A DNA stretch of 10,011 nt, from contig UZAE01013845.1 in NCBI GenBank assembly GCA_900617975.1, positions 8,644-18,654 of the forward strand. The letters run 5' to 3'. The notes under the pieces were generated by a model. The model was not told the DNA's origin. It searched no databases and saw only the letters and a program-made list of their open reading frames with translations. The translations under genes were made by a program, and so were the position numbers. Source of the DNA: Rodentolepis nana (Eukaryota; Platyhelminthes; Cestoda; Cyclophyllidea; Hymenolepididae). This document shows, one piece after another, positions 1-6,998 of the stretch. Within the stretch, counting starts at the first letter, position 1. Each line of letters starts with the position of its first letter.

Positions 1-439
1 TATTTTGATTCTAATTAATAAAATTGAAAAAAATGTTAAATTTATTAGTCAAAATATTACTTTATGTCTTTCGTCTATGTCCTCTTGCTTTCATTTCATC
101 GCGGCCACTTTGAAATTCAGTTATTTAAAGCATTTTTGAAACTATAAGCATTCAGAACACTTGTGGTGTGAAATGCATTTACGGCGCAAGTAATAAGCAT
201 TGATAACTCTATAAGGTAGACGTTAACTGCTTTACCACTTATTTTAAAAATCGGCACTAAAACATAGTATAAATTAGTTTAGATAAGCAATATTTATCCT
301 TTATTTCAATTTGAATAAACTAGTTATAACAATGACATTCTTTTCACAATGAAATGAGATTATCAGCGTTAGTAAAGTCAGAAGAATTTGTGGTGATTCT
401 AAAACTTAAAGAAGATAGATAATATGCCATGTTAATTAT
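1..439. other. AT-rich unique non-coding stretch
   Basis: There are no open frames of useful length, no RNA-gene signature and no internal repeat visible in this stretch. It is rich in T and A homopolymer runs and forms the flank of element copy A. No clear target-site duplication can be matched between its right edge and the sequence after position 771. Confidence 0.6.
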
Positions 440-649
440 ATTATGATGATATAATAATGGGGTGTGCGATAGACTTACCTCCATGTGATACACCCTGGGC
501 AACGTATACTCATAAGGCAAAAAAATCTAACGGGCAGTTGACTTCTGACTTCTGTATGTCATATTCCACTACTTTCACAGTACTCATCATACCTTTTCTC
601 TGCCTTTGTGTCCCTCTGTCTCTTTCACATCCGTGAATCATTATTCTGT

Positions 650-659
650 CCCCCCCCCC
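650..659. repeat. Poly-C tract (10 C) inside copy A
   Basis: An uninterrupted run of ten C residues followed by TCTCTCTC. It lies in the purine-rich left arm of copy A (a G run when read along the element). The equivalent place in copy C is a G-rich stretch (GAGGGGAGGGGG at about 4545-4556), so the arm is G-rich in both copies but its exact content varies. Confidence 0.9.
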
Positions 660-729
660 TCTCTCTCGACATTTGGACCATTTTGATGTTCCTCCTCCTT
701 TCTGTGTAGCCCGAAGTCAGCTAAGGGCT

Positions 730-771
730 AATGATGACTATCAAAACGCCTGCAATTCGAAATAAATAAAT
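730..771 (-). repeat. Left terminal inverted repeat of copy A
   Basis: The reverse complement reads ATTTATTTATTTCGAAT, then TGCAGGCG, then TTTTGATAGTCATCATT. This matches the start of copy D (9830-9870) and copy C (4451-4484) with a few substitutions. The inner dyad ATGAT(G/A)ACTATCA is shared by all copies. Confidence 0.75.
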
Positions 772-1236
772 GCTATAATAACCAAATGGCAAAACGTTAC
801 ATGGTAATGTGCTAAAGGTTTTATTTTTCAATATATAGTTGTAATAAGCGCTTTGATTAGAAAGGAGTGGGACTAAAGTAGGAAGGACTATTCTAATTTT
901 ACCATTTCAAGGTCGATCTCGTATGGGTTCATTTAAACCATAAGTTGAGACTTTTGTGCTCTGAGATAGGGGAATGCGTTTGTCATAGTACTTTATTAAT
1001 ATTTCTGTATGTGAACTTGTTTAATCAAATTTAAATGTGATTTGAAAAATTGTATACACCACCAAAGCACGCATACTCTAGTCAACTTTGAACATTCGTC
1101 CTTTCTGGGTGGTAGAAACCCGTTTCAAAAAAATGGCCCACCAGGCGTACAAGCGGCATCTGTTCCCTCCAAATTTTCGTTCTCCCCTCATTTCATGCTC
1201 CTCGACGGCGTGGCACGAGCACGGAGGTACGTTGCT

Positions 1237-1240
<4 letters not shown>
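772..1240. other. Unique non-coding stretch after copy A
   Basis: No gene is recognised. A short string CAAATGGCA at 784-792 resembles the element's outer terminal repeat (TCAAATGGCAGGCG) but the match stops there. From about 1090 to 1235 the base composition is locally more GC-rich and two overlapping short frames are open. Those frames run into the CT repeat and show no recognisable domain, so I do not call an exon. Confidence 0.5.

Positions 1241-1268
<28 letters not shown>
1241..1268. repeat. (CT)14 microsatellite
   Basis: Fourteen uninterrupted CT dinucleotides, followed by CCTCTCTT. Open frames across it only produce Ser-Leu runs, which is the expected translation of a CT repeat and not evidence of coding. 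Confidence 0.95.
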
Positions 1269-1273
<5 letters not shown>

Positions 1274-2188
1274 CTTATTTTCTTCATCTCAAAAAGAAGA
1301 AGGGTTGCCTGTTTATTTCGCTAACAGTTGTTTGCCCGAAGTAATGTAACCTTAAAATCATCCCCCCCCCACACTCAAATCTGCCTTCAAAATAGTGTAA
1401 AATTATATGGAAAATATTTTCAAATTATTGTGAGGAAAGAATATTTCGCTTTCCCCCAGTTCCAAAGGAAAATCTCCACTTTATTTTAGTAACACCTATC
1501 AAAGGTATTTCATACCCTGGGTTTAATTTACCTGCGCTAGACACAACGCGGATGTCTTACGAACCCCGCTTTTATGCCCATTTATTAAATACCTCCAATT
1601 TTATCATTTGAAATTTCATTATTATTTCTTCAATTTAGTATAGGTCGTATTAATTAAAAAGCCTATGGTCAAGGCAACTTTCCCTTGACAAGATTGCAAA
1701 TGTCTACTCTCCACACCTATTTAGTAGGCTTTTACCAGATCCTACGTGGGCCACAACAGTAACGCACACAGTAATCAAACCCGCTGTGTTAAAGGACAGG
1801 CAACTGTTCCATGAATACTATCTATTGACTCTTCCGAAGGTCAATCGTGCCTTTGATGGAAAGCCAAATTTTTCTGTTTGGTTCGAATCCAAGGCTGTTA
1901 TCTATCTTCTTATAAATTCTAAAGTGTGTATTTATTAAAGAAAATCGAATGTCCCGAATATTTCCCTATAGCACAGTCGCTTTTGAAAGATTAGATTTTT
2001 TTGCATTTGCAAAATATTTTCGTATTTTTGTTTAAGCCTTCATTTCCAATAATTTGCCATTTTCTTCATTAAAAATTGTTTTCGTTCAGTCGCTCAATAT
2101 ATCCACAATCAAATATGGGAGGCGAAATTTAGCTAGCTAATTCCAATCGTTAAAATGCCAGAGCCTCAGTAGCCTAACTACTTTTCAA
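1269..2188. other. Unique non-coding stretch with a C9 run
   Basis: Contains a C9 run at 1362-1370 followed by ACACTC. The string GGTTCGAATCC at 1880-1890 resembles a tRNA T-arm, but no acceptor, D or anticodon arm fits upstream. Nothing else is recognisable. Confidence 0.5.
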
Positions 2189-2198
2189 CCCCCCCCCC
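2189..2198. repeat. Poly-C tract (10 C)
   Basis: A run of ten C residues in otherwise AT-rich unique sequence, one of eight C or G runs of at least nine bases in this window. Confidence 0.9.
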
Positions 2199-3779
2199 TA
2201 CCTTAAAGGCATTTTCTAAACCCAGAAGTTCTTTCTGTGCAATCAATCTCATTATCGATTTTATACTCCCCTTTGGAGCTCCCTATTATTGATTAGTGAC
2301 CGATGTTGGATGCCTCGGTAACTCACTTATTAGAGTCATATCCAAATTCTTTCCACGTCTCTCTCCATCACTTTATTTGTTTAATTATATTATTTATTTA
2401 ATATAAAATAATTACCAATGAACAGCCTTTCTATTGAAGTGAAACAAATGATCCCAAATGGTTTAAATCGGGTCTGTAAGGATAAGAAACAGTTAAGTTA
2501 GGTTAGCTTTGTTAATCGAAGTATAATTATTTTCGGTTGATTTCCCTGAAGTGATTTTCATCAACTGGGCCTCTTTCAAAGTTTTGTCCAAAAAGATGAA
2601 TTTTCGTCTCTATCAAATTGACCCAATTCTGAATATTTCCTTGTCTCGATCTGTGATCTTTCATCCACTAACCTCTCCCGATTTTGTAGCAAATAGAAAC
2701 AATCCAATTCCGACCATAACGAGATATGAAAATGAAATAAAGGAATTTGGATACGTGAACGCTCTTATGCACACACAGCCTCCAATTACAGCTCAGTAAG
2801 GAGCTATAAATTGTCTTCTCTATATAAATGCAGCTACCATCTGCTTTCACTGGCCAGTCATCACTCTCAATTAATTTCGTAAATGTTACTTATAGCAAAT
2901 AAGTAATGCCCTATTTATCTTTTTGATTAATAAGCCAACATCGACTATTTCAAACACTATCAATTTATTAACCAAGAAACCCTCGTTAATTCGCCCTTTG
3001 CCTGAAAAATGTTCAAAACGAAAAAATATTCTCGAAAATCAAATGAAAATATGGAAATCTTCAAATAGAATAGATCTTCTTAGTTAAGTGACGTGCAAAT
3101 TAGTGCACTAAAAACGGTATTTGAGAATGATTTTTATAATGCTTTCTCTGTTCCATCTTTAATTTTCCTTTGGATGCTCTTGCTGCCCTAGCAACTATTG
3201 CCCCTAATTTCCACTTCTAATTTACACAGTTGAGAAAAAGTAATATTCCTCAAAATTACGTTTTAAAATAAAGCTTTGATAGGTCACAAACGAAGATATG
3301 AGGTGAATGGCCGCTGTATTGGTGTAAAAAACGGAATTTTAAAAGACTGTACCTGCAAAATTCCAGAATTTTCTACTCAACTTGTATTTTTTGCTTCTAT
3401 TTCATCCTACCTCCACTAAACGTTCCCGCGAATAGAGATTATTCTTTACTAAGGTACTGTCGAAGCCAATTTGCTTTAATTATTCTGCTGAATCAATCCA
3501 AAGAAATATACCGGTTCCAACATTTTGACGGTGACATTAATCAATTGATTAAAGGAGAGTACATTTGCGTAACTTTATTTCCACCTTACATAATACAAGC
3601 TGTCAATAAGCATTTAAAAATAAGGAAGTGGATTCGCTCTGAAAACTAGGGGGTCAAACTAGGACTTTTTAACCATAAGACTTTGGAATGCCTAATATAA
3701 TTGAAATTTTACAACTCAATGTATCCTCAAATTTATTTTCGATTCCATTTATTAACCCTCATTTCATTCCCTCCCCCTA
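2199..3779. other. Unique AT-rich stretch; no convincing gene
   Basis: A 35-base segment at 2380-2414 contains only A and T. A short frame ending in TAA at 2797-2799 is open for about 80 codons; its first ATG is at 2596, which would give about 67 residues. It has no recognisable domain, and open frames of that length are expected by chance in 10 kb. A weak promoter-like arrangement lies at 2781-2856. The rest holds nothing I can identify. Confidence 0.5.
2781..2856 (+). promoter_or_regulatory. Possible CCAAT / TATA promoter-like arrangement
   Basis: CCAAT occurs at about 2780-2784 and TATATAAATG at 2821-2830. Initiator-like sequences follow: TCACTG around 2847-2852 and CCAGTC around 2854-2859. 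The spacing resembles a eukaryotic core promoter, with the CCAAT box about 70 bases and the TATA box about 30 bases before a start. No gene can be followed downstream, since the first ATG gives only a few codons. In AT-rich DNA TATA motifs are common by chance, so this is a weak candidate. Confidence 0.15.
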
Positions 3780-3791
3780 CCCCCCCCCCCC
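3780..3791. repeat. Poly-C tract (12 C)
   Basis: An uninterrupted C12 run, preceded by CCCTCCCCCTA and followed by TTCCTCC, forming a pyrimidine-rich stretch of about 30 bases. The proline-rich frame that crosses it is a by-product of the C run. Confidence 0.9.
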
Positions 3792-4150
3792 TTCCTCCAA
3801 GGTACAACTTTTCTGTATTGAAAACTTTCATGTCTATTTACGATCGAAACGCAGGAAATTTTCTCTAGCCCTGGCTTTGTTTAACAACAATACAGCGAAT
3901 TAGAGCACTCAACTTTTGGCACAAATTATGTTGTCTTCAGCTGCTAAAAGAACTAATTAGCAAGTTAGTACGCAATTAATCAAGTAGTAACGCAATTAAA
4001 TCTGCTCATTTAAGAGGCTCAAGGTGAGTAGAAATCATTTAACCCCGCAATAATTTACCTTGTGTCCGCAAGTAGGCGTTTGGCAAAAAACAGTGTGCAA
4101 TTCACTTGCGATCTGGAAAAAATCTATAGAAGCATTAAAATTGGTTGTTG
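3792..4150. other. Unique stretch before copy B
   Basis: No gene is seen. It contains one small imperfect tandem duplication (3961-4000). The sequence becomes part of the repeat family near 4151, where the right end of copy B begins. Confidence 0.5.
3961..4000. repeat. Two-unit 20-bp imperfect tandem repeat
   Basis: CAAGTTAGTACGCAATTAAT (3961-3980) is followed directly by CAAGTAGTAACGCAATTAAA (3981-4000). The two units match apart from a small shift in the TTAGTA/TAGTAA portion and the last base. Confidence 0.7.
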
Positions 4151-4441
4151 AATGTTAGTTGAATAGGGGTGAACGGTAAAATTGTCTCCATGTGGTGCAC
4201 ACTCGGCAGCGTATTCTCATAAGGTAGTTCACTTCTGACTTCAAACTACCATAACCCGACTTACGTCATATTCCACCATATCCATAGTACTTACCTCACC
4301 TCACCTTTTTCTCTTCCTTGGTGTCTGTCTCTTTTGCGTCTGTGAAACCCTCATCCCCTCCCCCTCTCCACTTTTTGTGACTTTGATGTTGCAGCTCTTC
4401 TGAAGCCCGAAATCAACTAAAGGGTTAATGATAACTATCAT
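4151..4441 (-). mobile_element. Element copy B: short, inverted copy joined to copy C
   Basis: On the minus strand this copy has the same order as copy A. The left end carries the dyad ATGATAACTATCAT (4428-4441). A left arm with GAAATCAACT (4409-4418) and purine-rich sequence follows, then single degenerate X (about 4258-4290), Y (about 4227-4246) and Z (about 4198-4221) units, and a right arm containing CTCCATGTGG and GGGGTG (4166-4170). It is more diverged than copy A. It lacks the outermost TCAAATGGCAGGCG part of the left terminal repeat: at 4440 it passes straight into an ATT tract and then the left end of copy C. The right boundary in unique DNA is approximate, and no target-site duplication is visible. 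Confidence 0.7.
4428..4441. repeat. 14-bp dyad at the left end of copy B
   Basis: ATGATA-AC-TATCAT is a near-perfect palindrome (ATGATA is the reverse complement of TATCAT). The identical 14-mer recurs at the right end of copy C (7031-7044), and close variants occur at the left ends of A, C and D. It is the most conserved part of the terminal repeats. Confidence 0.85.
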
Positions 4442-4451
4442 TATTATTATT
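4440..4451. repeat. (ATT)4 tract at the B/C junction
   Basis: Four ATT units sit exactly between the inverted left ends of copies B and C. This may be a simple-sequence remnant of the insertion site, or of the ATTTATTT that flanks the left end of the other copies. Confidence 0.85.
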
Positions 4452-4484
4452 ATATCAAATGGCAGGCGTCTTGATGGTTATCAT
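4451..4484 (+). repeat. Left terminal inverted repeat of copy C
   Basis: Reads TATATCAAATG, then GCAGGCGTC, then TTGATGGTTATCAT. The outer 11 bases are the exact reverse complement of 7054-7064, and the inner part pairs with 7031-7044 with two mismatches. The middle (GCAGGCG here, ATAAGC in the right repeat read in reverse complement) is diverged. Confidence 0.8.
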
Positions 4485-4611
4485 TAGCCCTTTAGTTGAC
4501 TTCAGGCCTCACAGAGAGGAAGGTACATCAAATTGAAAAAGTCGAGAGGGGAGGGGGAACAGTAGAGTGTTTCAAAGATGTGAAAGAGACAGACACATAG
4601 GTAGAAAAATG
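4485..4611 (+). other. Conserved left arm of copy C, purine-rich
   Basis: Begins with the sequence shared with copies A, B and D (consensus CCYTTAGYTGACTTCRGGCY), then about 100 bases strongly biased to purines, including GAGAGGGGAGGGGG and AAAGAGACAGACACA. The D copy has the equivalent GAGACAGACAGATACAAAGG. AGTTGACTTC at 4494-4503 is the exact reverse complement of the first ten bases of the internal Y monomer. A very short ATG frame (ATGGCAGGCG...) from 4457 stops after about 25 codons and is not convincing as a gene. Confidence 0.65.
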
Positions 4612-4780
4612 CTGAGGTGAGTACTATGGAAGTAGTCGAATATGACATATAGTGAGGTGAGTACTGTGGAAATAGTCGAATATGGCATAGAGTGGGGAAG
4701 ATGTAGAAGATACAGACACAAAGGTAGAAAAAAGGTGATGTGAGTACTGTGGAAGGGGTCGAATATGACAAGCAGTCGGG
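4574..4780 (+). repeat. Partial 123-bp tandem duplication of left arm plus X units
   Basis: The stretch from 4574 (AGATGTGAAAGAGACAGACA) recurs at offset 123 as AGATGTAGAAGATACAGACA near 4697. AAAGGTAGAAAA and GTGAGTACT follow in register. The two copies differ at several positions, so this duplication is older than the identical-looking blocks further right. Confidence 0.65.
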
Positions 4781-4909
4781 CTGTGAGTACTGTGAAAATG
4801 ATCGAATATGACATGGAGTCAGCGAGTACTGTGGAAGTAGTCGAATATGACATACAGTGGGGCGAGTGCTGTTGAAGGGGTTGAATATGACAAGCAGTCG
4901 GGCTGATTG
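4612..4909 (+). repeat. X-monomer block 1 (about six units)
   Basis: Monomers of about 39-45 bases with consensus GTGAGTACTGTGGAAGTAGTCGAATATGACATACAGTGGGG. GAATATG cores occur near 4639, 4679, 4761, 4804, 4843 and 4883. Each unit carries short inverted arms, ACTGT and ACAGT, about 21 bases apart. The block is interrupted by the partial left-arm duplication near 4697-4740. Copies A and B have a single X unit in the same place. Confidence 0.8.
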
Positions 4910-5031
4910 GTAGTTTGAAGTGAGAAGTCAACTGCCGGTTGATAGACGTAGTTTGAAGTCAGAAGTCAACTGCCGGTTGATAGACTTGATGGTAATTGAA
5001 GTCAGAAGTCAACTGCCGATTAATAGACTTG
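4782..5031 (+). repeat. 250-bp segment duplicated at 5573-5822 (first copy)
   Basis: By direct comparison this segment matches 5573-5822 base for base at a constant offset of 791; flanking bases differ at both ends (4781/5572 and 5032/5823). It contains three X units and three Y units, so it was copied as a block and not as individual monomers. Confidence 0.85.
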
Positions 5032-5418
5032 GGGTCATGATAGTTTGAACTCAGAAGTCAACTGCCAGTTAATAGACTTACTCATGGTAGTTTGAAGTCA
5101 ACTGCCAGGTAATAGACTTTAGTTTGAAGTGAGAAGTCAACTGCCGATTGATAGACTTTTATTTGAAGTCAGAAGTCAACTGCCAGTTAATAGACCTTTT
5201 CAGTCAGAAGTCAACTGCCGGTTTATAGACTTTTTTGCCGTTTGAGTAGTCAGAAGTCAACTGCCGGTTAATAGACTTTTTTGTGAAGTGAGAAGTCAAC
5301 TGCCAGTTAATAGACCTTTTTGCGTTGAAGTCAGAAGTCAACTGCCGGTTAATAGAATTTTTTTGCCGATAGTGAGAAGTCAACTGCCGGTTTATAGACT
5401 TTTTTGCCGCTTTGAAGT
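5020..5418 (+). repeat. 399-bp segment duplicated at 6334-6732 (first copy)
   Basis: The offset is 1314 at both ends, with mismatches immediately outside (5019/6333 and 5419/6733) and no differences seen inside by eye. It covers about ten Y monomers, including their distinctive individual variants, so it is a block duplication. It overlaps the right end of the 250-bp segment by 12 bases, so the contiguous source is 4782-5418. Confidence 0.85.
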
Positions 5419-5491
5419 CAGAAGTCAACTGCCGAATAATAGACTTTTTTAGGGTAGTTTGAAGTGAGAAGTCAACTGCCAGTTAATATAA

Positions 5492-5532
5492 CGAATATGA
5501 CATAGAGAAGTCAACTGCCAGTTAATAGATCT
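5492..5532 (+). repeat. 41-bp X/Y hybrid unit, repeated at 6265-6305
   Basis: CGAATATGACATAGA of an X unit is fused directly to GAAGTCAACTGCCAGTTAATAGATCT of a Y unit. The same fusion with the unusual AGATCT ending recurs at 6265-6305, so it is a shared rearrangement breakpoint copied once. Confidence 0.75.
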
Positions 5533-5572
5533 GGTCATGGTAGTTTGAAGTCAGAAGTCAACTGCCGGTTTG

Positions 5573-5822
5573 TGTGAGTACTGTGAAAATGATCGAATAT
5601 GACATGGAGTCAGCGAGTACTGTGGAAGTAGTCGAATATGACATACAGTGGGGCGAGTGCTGTTGAAGGGGTTGAATATGACAAGCAGTCGGGCTGATTG
5701 GTAGTTTGAAGTGAGAAGTCAACTGCCGGTTGATAGACGTAGTTTGAAGTCAGAAGTCAACTGCCGGTTGATAGACTTGATGGTAATTGAAGTCAGAAGT
5801 CAACTGCCGATTAATAGACTTG
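5573..5822 (+). repeat. 250-bp segment, second copy of 4782-5031
   Basis: It matches 4782-5031 with no differences that I can see. The lack of divergence, next to older monomers that differ from one another at many positions, points to a recent block duplication or to homogenisation by gene conversion. An assembly artefact has to be excluded. Confidence 0.85.
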
Positions 5823-5835
5823 TACCGTTAAAGTA

Positions 5836-6023
5836 AGATGAGTACTTTGAAAGGGGTCGAATATGACATACAGTGTGGGTGATGGATACTGTAAAAGTGG
5901 TAGAATACGGCATTCAGTGGGGTTAGTACTGTGGTAGGGGTCGAATATGACATACAGTGGGGTGGTGGCGTACTGTGGAAGGGGTCGAATATGACATACA
6001 GTGGGGTGAGCTACTGTGGAAAT
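5836..6023 (+). repeat. X-monomer block 3 (about four units)
   Basis: Four X units with GAATATGACATACAGT or close variants (GAATACGGCATTCAGT near 5903). They are joined by TGGGGTGAG-type linkers and start with GATGAGTACTTTGAAAGGGGTCG. This block is not part of the perfect duplications and is more varied. It separates the 250-bp copy from the next Y block. Confidence 0.75.
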
Positions 6024-6262
6024 AGTCAGAAGTCAACTGCCGATTAATAGACTTTTTGATTTTCAGTCAGAAGTCAACTGCCGGTTTATAGACTTTTTTG
6101 CCGTTTGAGTAGTCAGAAGTCAACTGCCGGTTAATAGACTTTTTTGTGAAGTGAGAAGTCAACTGCCAGTTAATAGACCTTTTTGCGTTGAAGTCAGAAG
6201 TCAACTGCCGGTTAATAGAATTTTTTTGCCGATAGTTTGAAGTCAACTGCCGGTTTATAGAC
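6024..6262 (+). repeat. Y-monomer block 2 (about six units)
   Basis: GTCAACTGCC cores recur near 6029, 6073, 6118, 6158, 6200 and 6242. The part 6060-6236 is a copy of 5197-5373 (offset 863) with no differences seen. The last unit lacks the leading TCAGAAG piece. Confidence 0.8.
6060..6236 (+). repeat. 177-bp segment present three times (5197-5373, 6060-6236, 6511-6687)
   Basis: All three copies carry the same series of Y variants, including TTTGAGTAGTCAGAAG, TAGACCTTTTTGCG and TAGAATTTTTTTGCCG, at offsets 863 and 1314 from the first. Breakpoints are sharp: 5196/6059 differ on the left and 5374/6237 on the right. Confidence 0.85.
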
Positions 6263-6275
6263 TTCGAATATGACA

Positions 6276-6755
6276 TAGAGAAGTCAACTGCCAGTTAATA
6301 GATCTTAGTTTGAAGTGAGAAGTCAACTGCCAGTTAATAGACTTGGGGTCATGATAGTTTGAACTCAGAAGTCAACTGCCAGTTAATAGACTTACTCATG
6401 GTAGTTTGAAGTCAACTGCCAGGTAATAGACTTTAGTTTGAAGTGAGAAGTCAACTGCCGATTGATAGACTTTTATTTGAAGTCAGAAGTCAACTGCCAG
6501 TTAATAGACCTTTTCAGTCAGAAGTCAACTGCCGGTTTATAGACTTTTTTGCCGTTTGAGTAGTCAGAAGTCAACTGCCGGTTAATAGACTTTTTTGTGA
6601 AGTGAGAAGTCAACTGCCAGTTAATAGACCTTTTTGCGTTGAAGTCAGAAGTCAACTGCCGGTTAATAGAATTTTTTTGCCGATAGTGAGAAGTCAACTG
6701 CCGGTTTATAGACTTTTTTGCCGCTTTGAAGTGAGAAGTCAACTGCCAATTAATA
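6276..6755 (+). repeat. Y-monomer block 3 (about twelve units)
   Basis: Continues the Y array. Positions 6334-6732 are the second copy of 5020-5418. After 6733 the sequence diverges from the first copy, with the variant GCCAATTAATAGACTTT leading into the Z units. Confidence 0.85.
6334..6732 (+). repeat. 399-bp segment, second copy of 5020-5418
   Basis: Matches 5020-5418 at a constant offset of 1314 with no differences seen. The long antisense open frame over this area, with a periodic SINRQLTS-type peptide, comes from the monomer having few stops on the minus strand. It is not evidence of a protein. Confidence 0.85.
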
Positions 6756-6880
6756 GACTTTTTGCCGTATGAGTATACGTTGCCCAGGGCGTAGGTAATA
6801 GACTTTTTTGCCATATGAGTATACGTTGCCCAGGGCGCACAAATAGATTTTGCCGTATGAGTATACGTTACCCAGGGGGT
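6756..6880 (+). repeat. Z-monomer block (three units)
   Basis: Three units of about 40 bases with consensus AGACTTTTTTGCCGTATGAGTATACGTTGCCCAGGGCG. CGTATGAGTATACG is a dyad with 5-base arms around GAGT; the second unit has ATATGAG and the third has TTACCCAGGG. Copies A and B have one Z unit each, next to the right arm. Confidence 0.85.
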
Positions 6881-6998
6881 CATGGTAGTTTGAAGTCAGA
6901 AGTCAACTGCCGGTTTTGGGGTGATGGTAGTTTGAAGTGAGAAGTCAACTGCCAGTTAATAGACTTTTTTACCGTATGAGTATACGTTGCCCAGGGTG
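6881..6998 (+). repeat. Two Y units plus the terminal Z unit
   Basis: Two more Y units (cores near 6902 and 6944) separated by GGTTTTGGGGTGATGG, then the terminal Z unit (about 6965-6998) directly abutting the right arm. This Y-Z-right-arm order is the same as in copies A and B, so these may be the original modules that the rest of the array expanded from. Confidence 0.75.

Larger units (their letters stand above)
440..771 (-). mobile_element. Element copy A: short, unexpanded TIR element (X-Y-Z plan)
   Basis: This is an inverted copy of the family also seen at about 4151-4441, 4451-7064 and 9830 onward. Read on the minus strand it starts at 771 with ATTTATTTATTTCGAAT and the left terminal repeat (ATGATGACTATCAA at 731-744 on plus). 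The purine-rich left arm follows, appearing as C/T-rich on plus at about 590-700. Next come one X unit (about 565-592), one Y unit (GAAGTCAACTGCC-like, about 530-556), one Z unit (CCCTGGGCAACGTATACTCAT on plus, about 501-521) and the right arm (GGGGTGTGCGATAGACTTACCTCC on plus from about 459). It has no tandem array, so it shows the basic single-unit plan. The outer right end (440-458) is degenerate, so that boundary is uncertain. There is no coding capacity, and I infer a non-autonomous element. Confidence 0.75.
4910..5571 (+). repeat. Y-monomer block 1 (about 16 units)
   Basis: Tandem monomers of about 33-47 bases with consensus TTTGAAGTCAGAAGTCAACTGCCGGTTAATAGACTTTTTTGCCG. The invariant core GTCAACTGCC recurs about 16 times here. 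Variation is concentrated after the core (GGTT, AGTT, GATT, GGTTTA, GGTTGA) and in the T-run linker. One X remnant (CGAATATGACATAGA, 5492-5506) is embedded in it. Units carry inverted arms AAGTC and GACTT, and mostly also AAC and GTT. Confidence 0.85.

Noticed and set aside
784..792. CAAATGGCA next to copy A as a second element end
   Set aside because: The match to the terminal repeat is only nine bases and the left arm does not follow.
1042..1344. Overlapping short open frames ending in Ser-Leu repeats
   Set aside because: The C-terminal part is the translation of the (CT)14 repeat. The rest has no recognisable domain, and frames of this size are expected by chance.
1871..1897. tRNA T-arm-like string GGTTCGAATCC
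   Set aside because: The T-stem can pair, but no matching acceptor 5' strand, D-arm or anticodon arm is found at the required distances upstream.
2551..2799. Open frame of about 82 codons, plausible amino-acid mix
   Set aside because: It opens with GTG and the first ATG is at 2596. No domain, no splice context and no codon bias are visible, and several frames of this length are expected by chance in 10 kb of this composition.
4910..6965. CRISPR-like regular repeats
   Set aside because: Units abut or share related linkers, there are no unique equal-length spacers, and the context is eukaryotic. This is a tandem satellite array.
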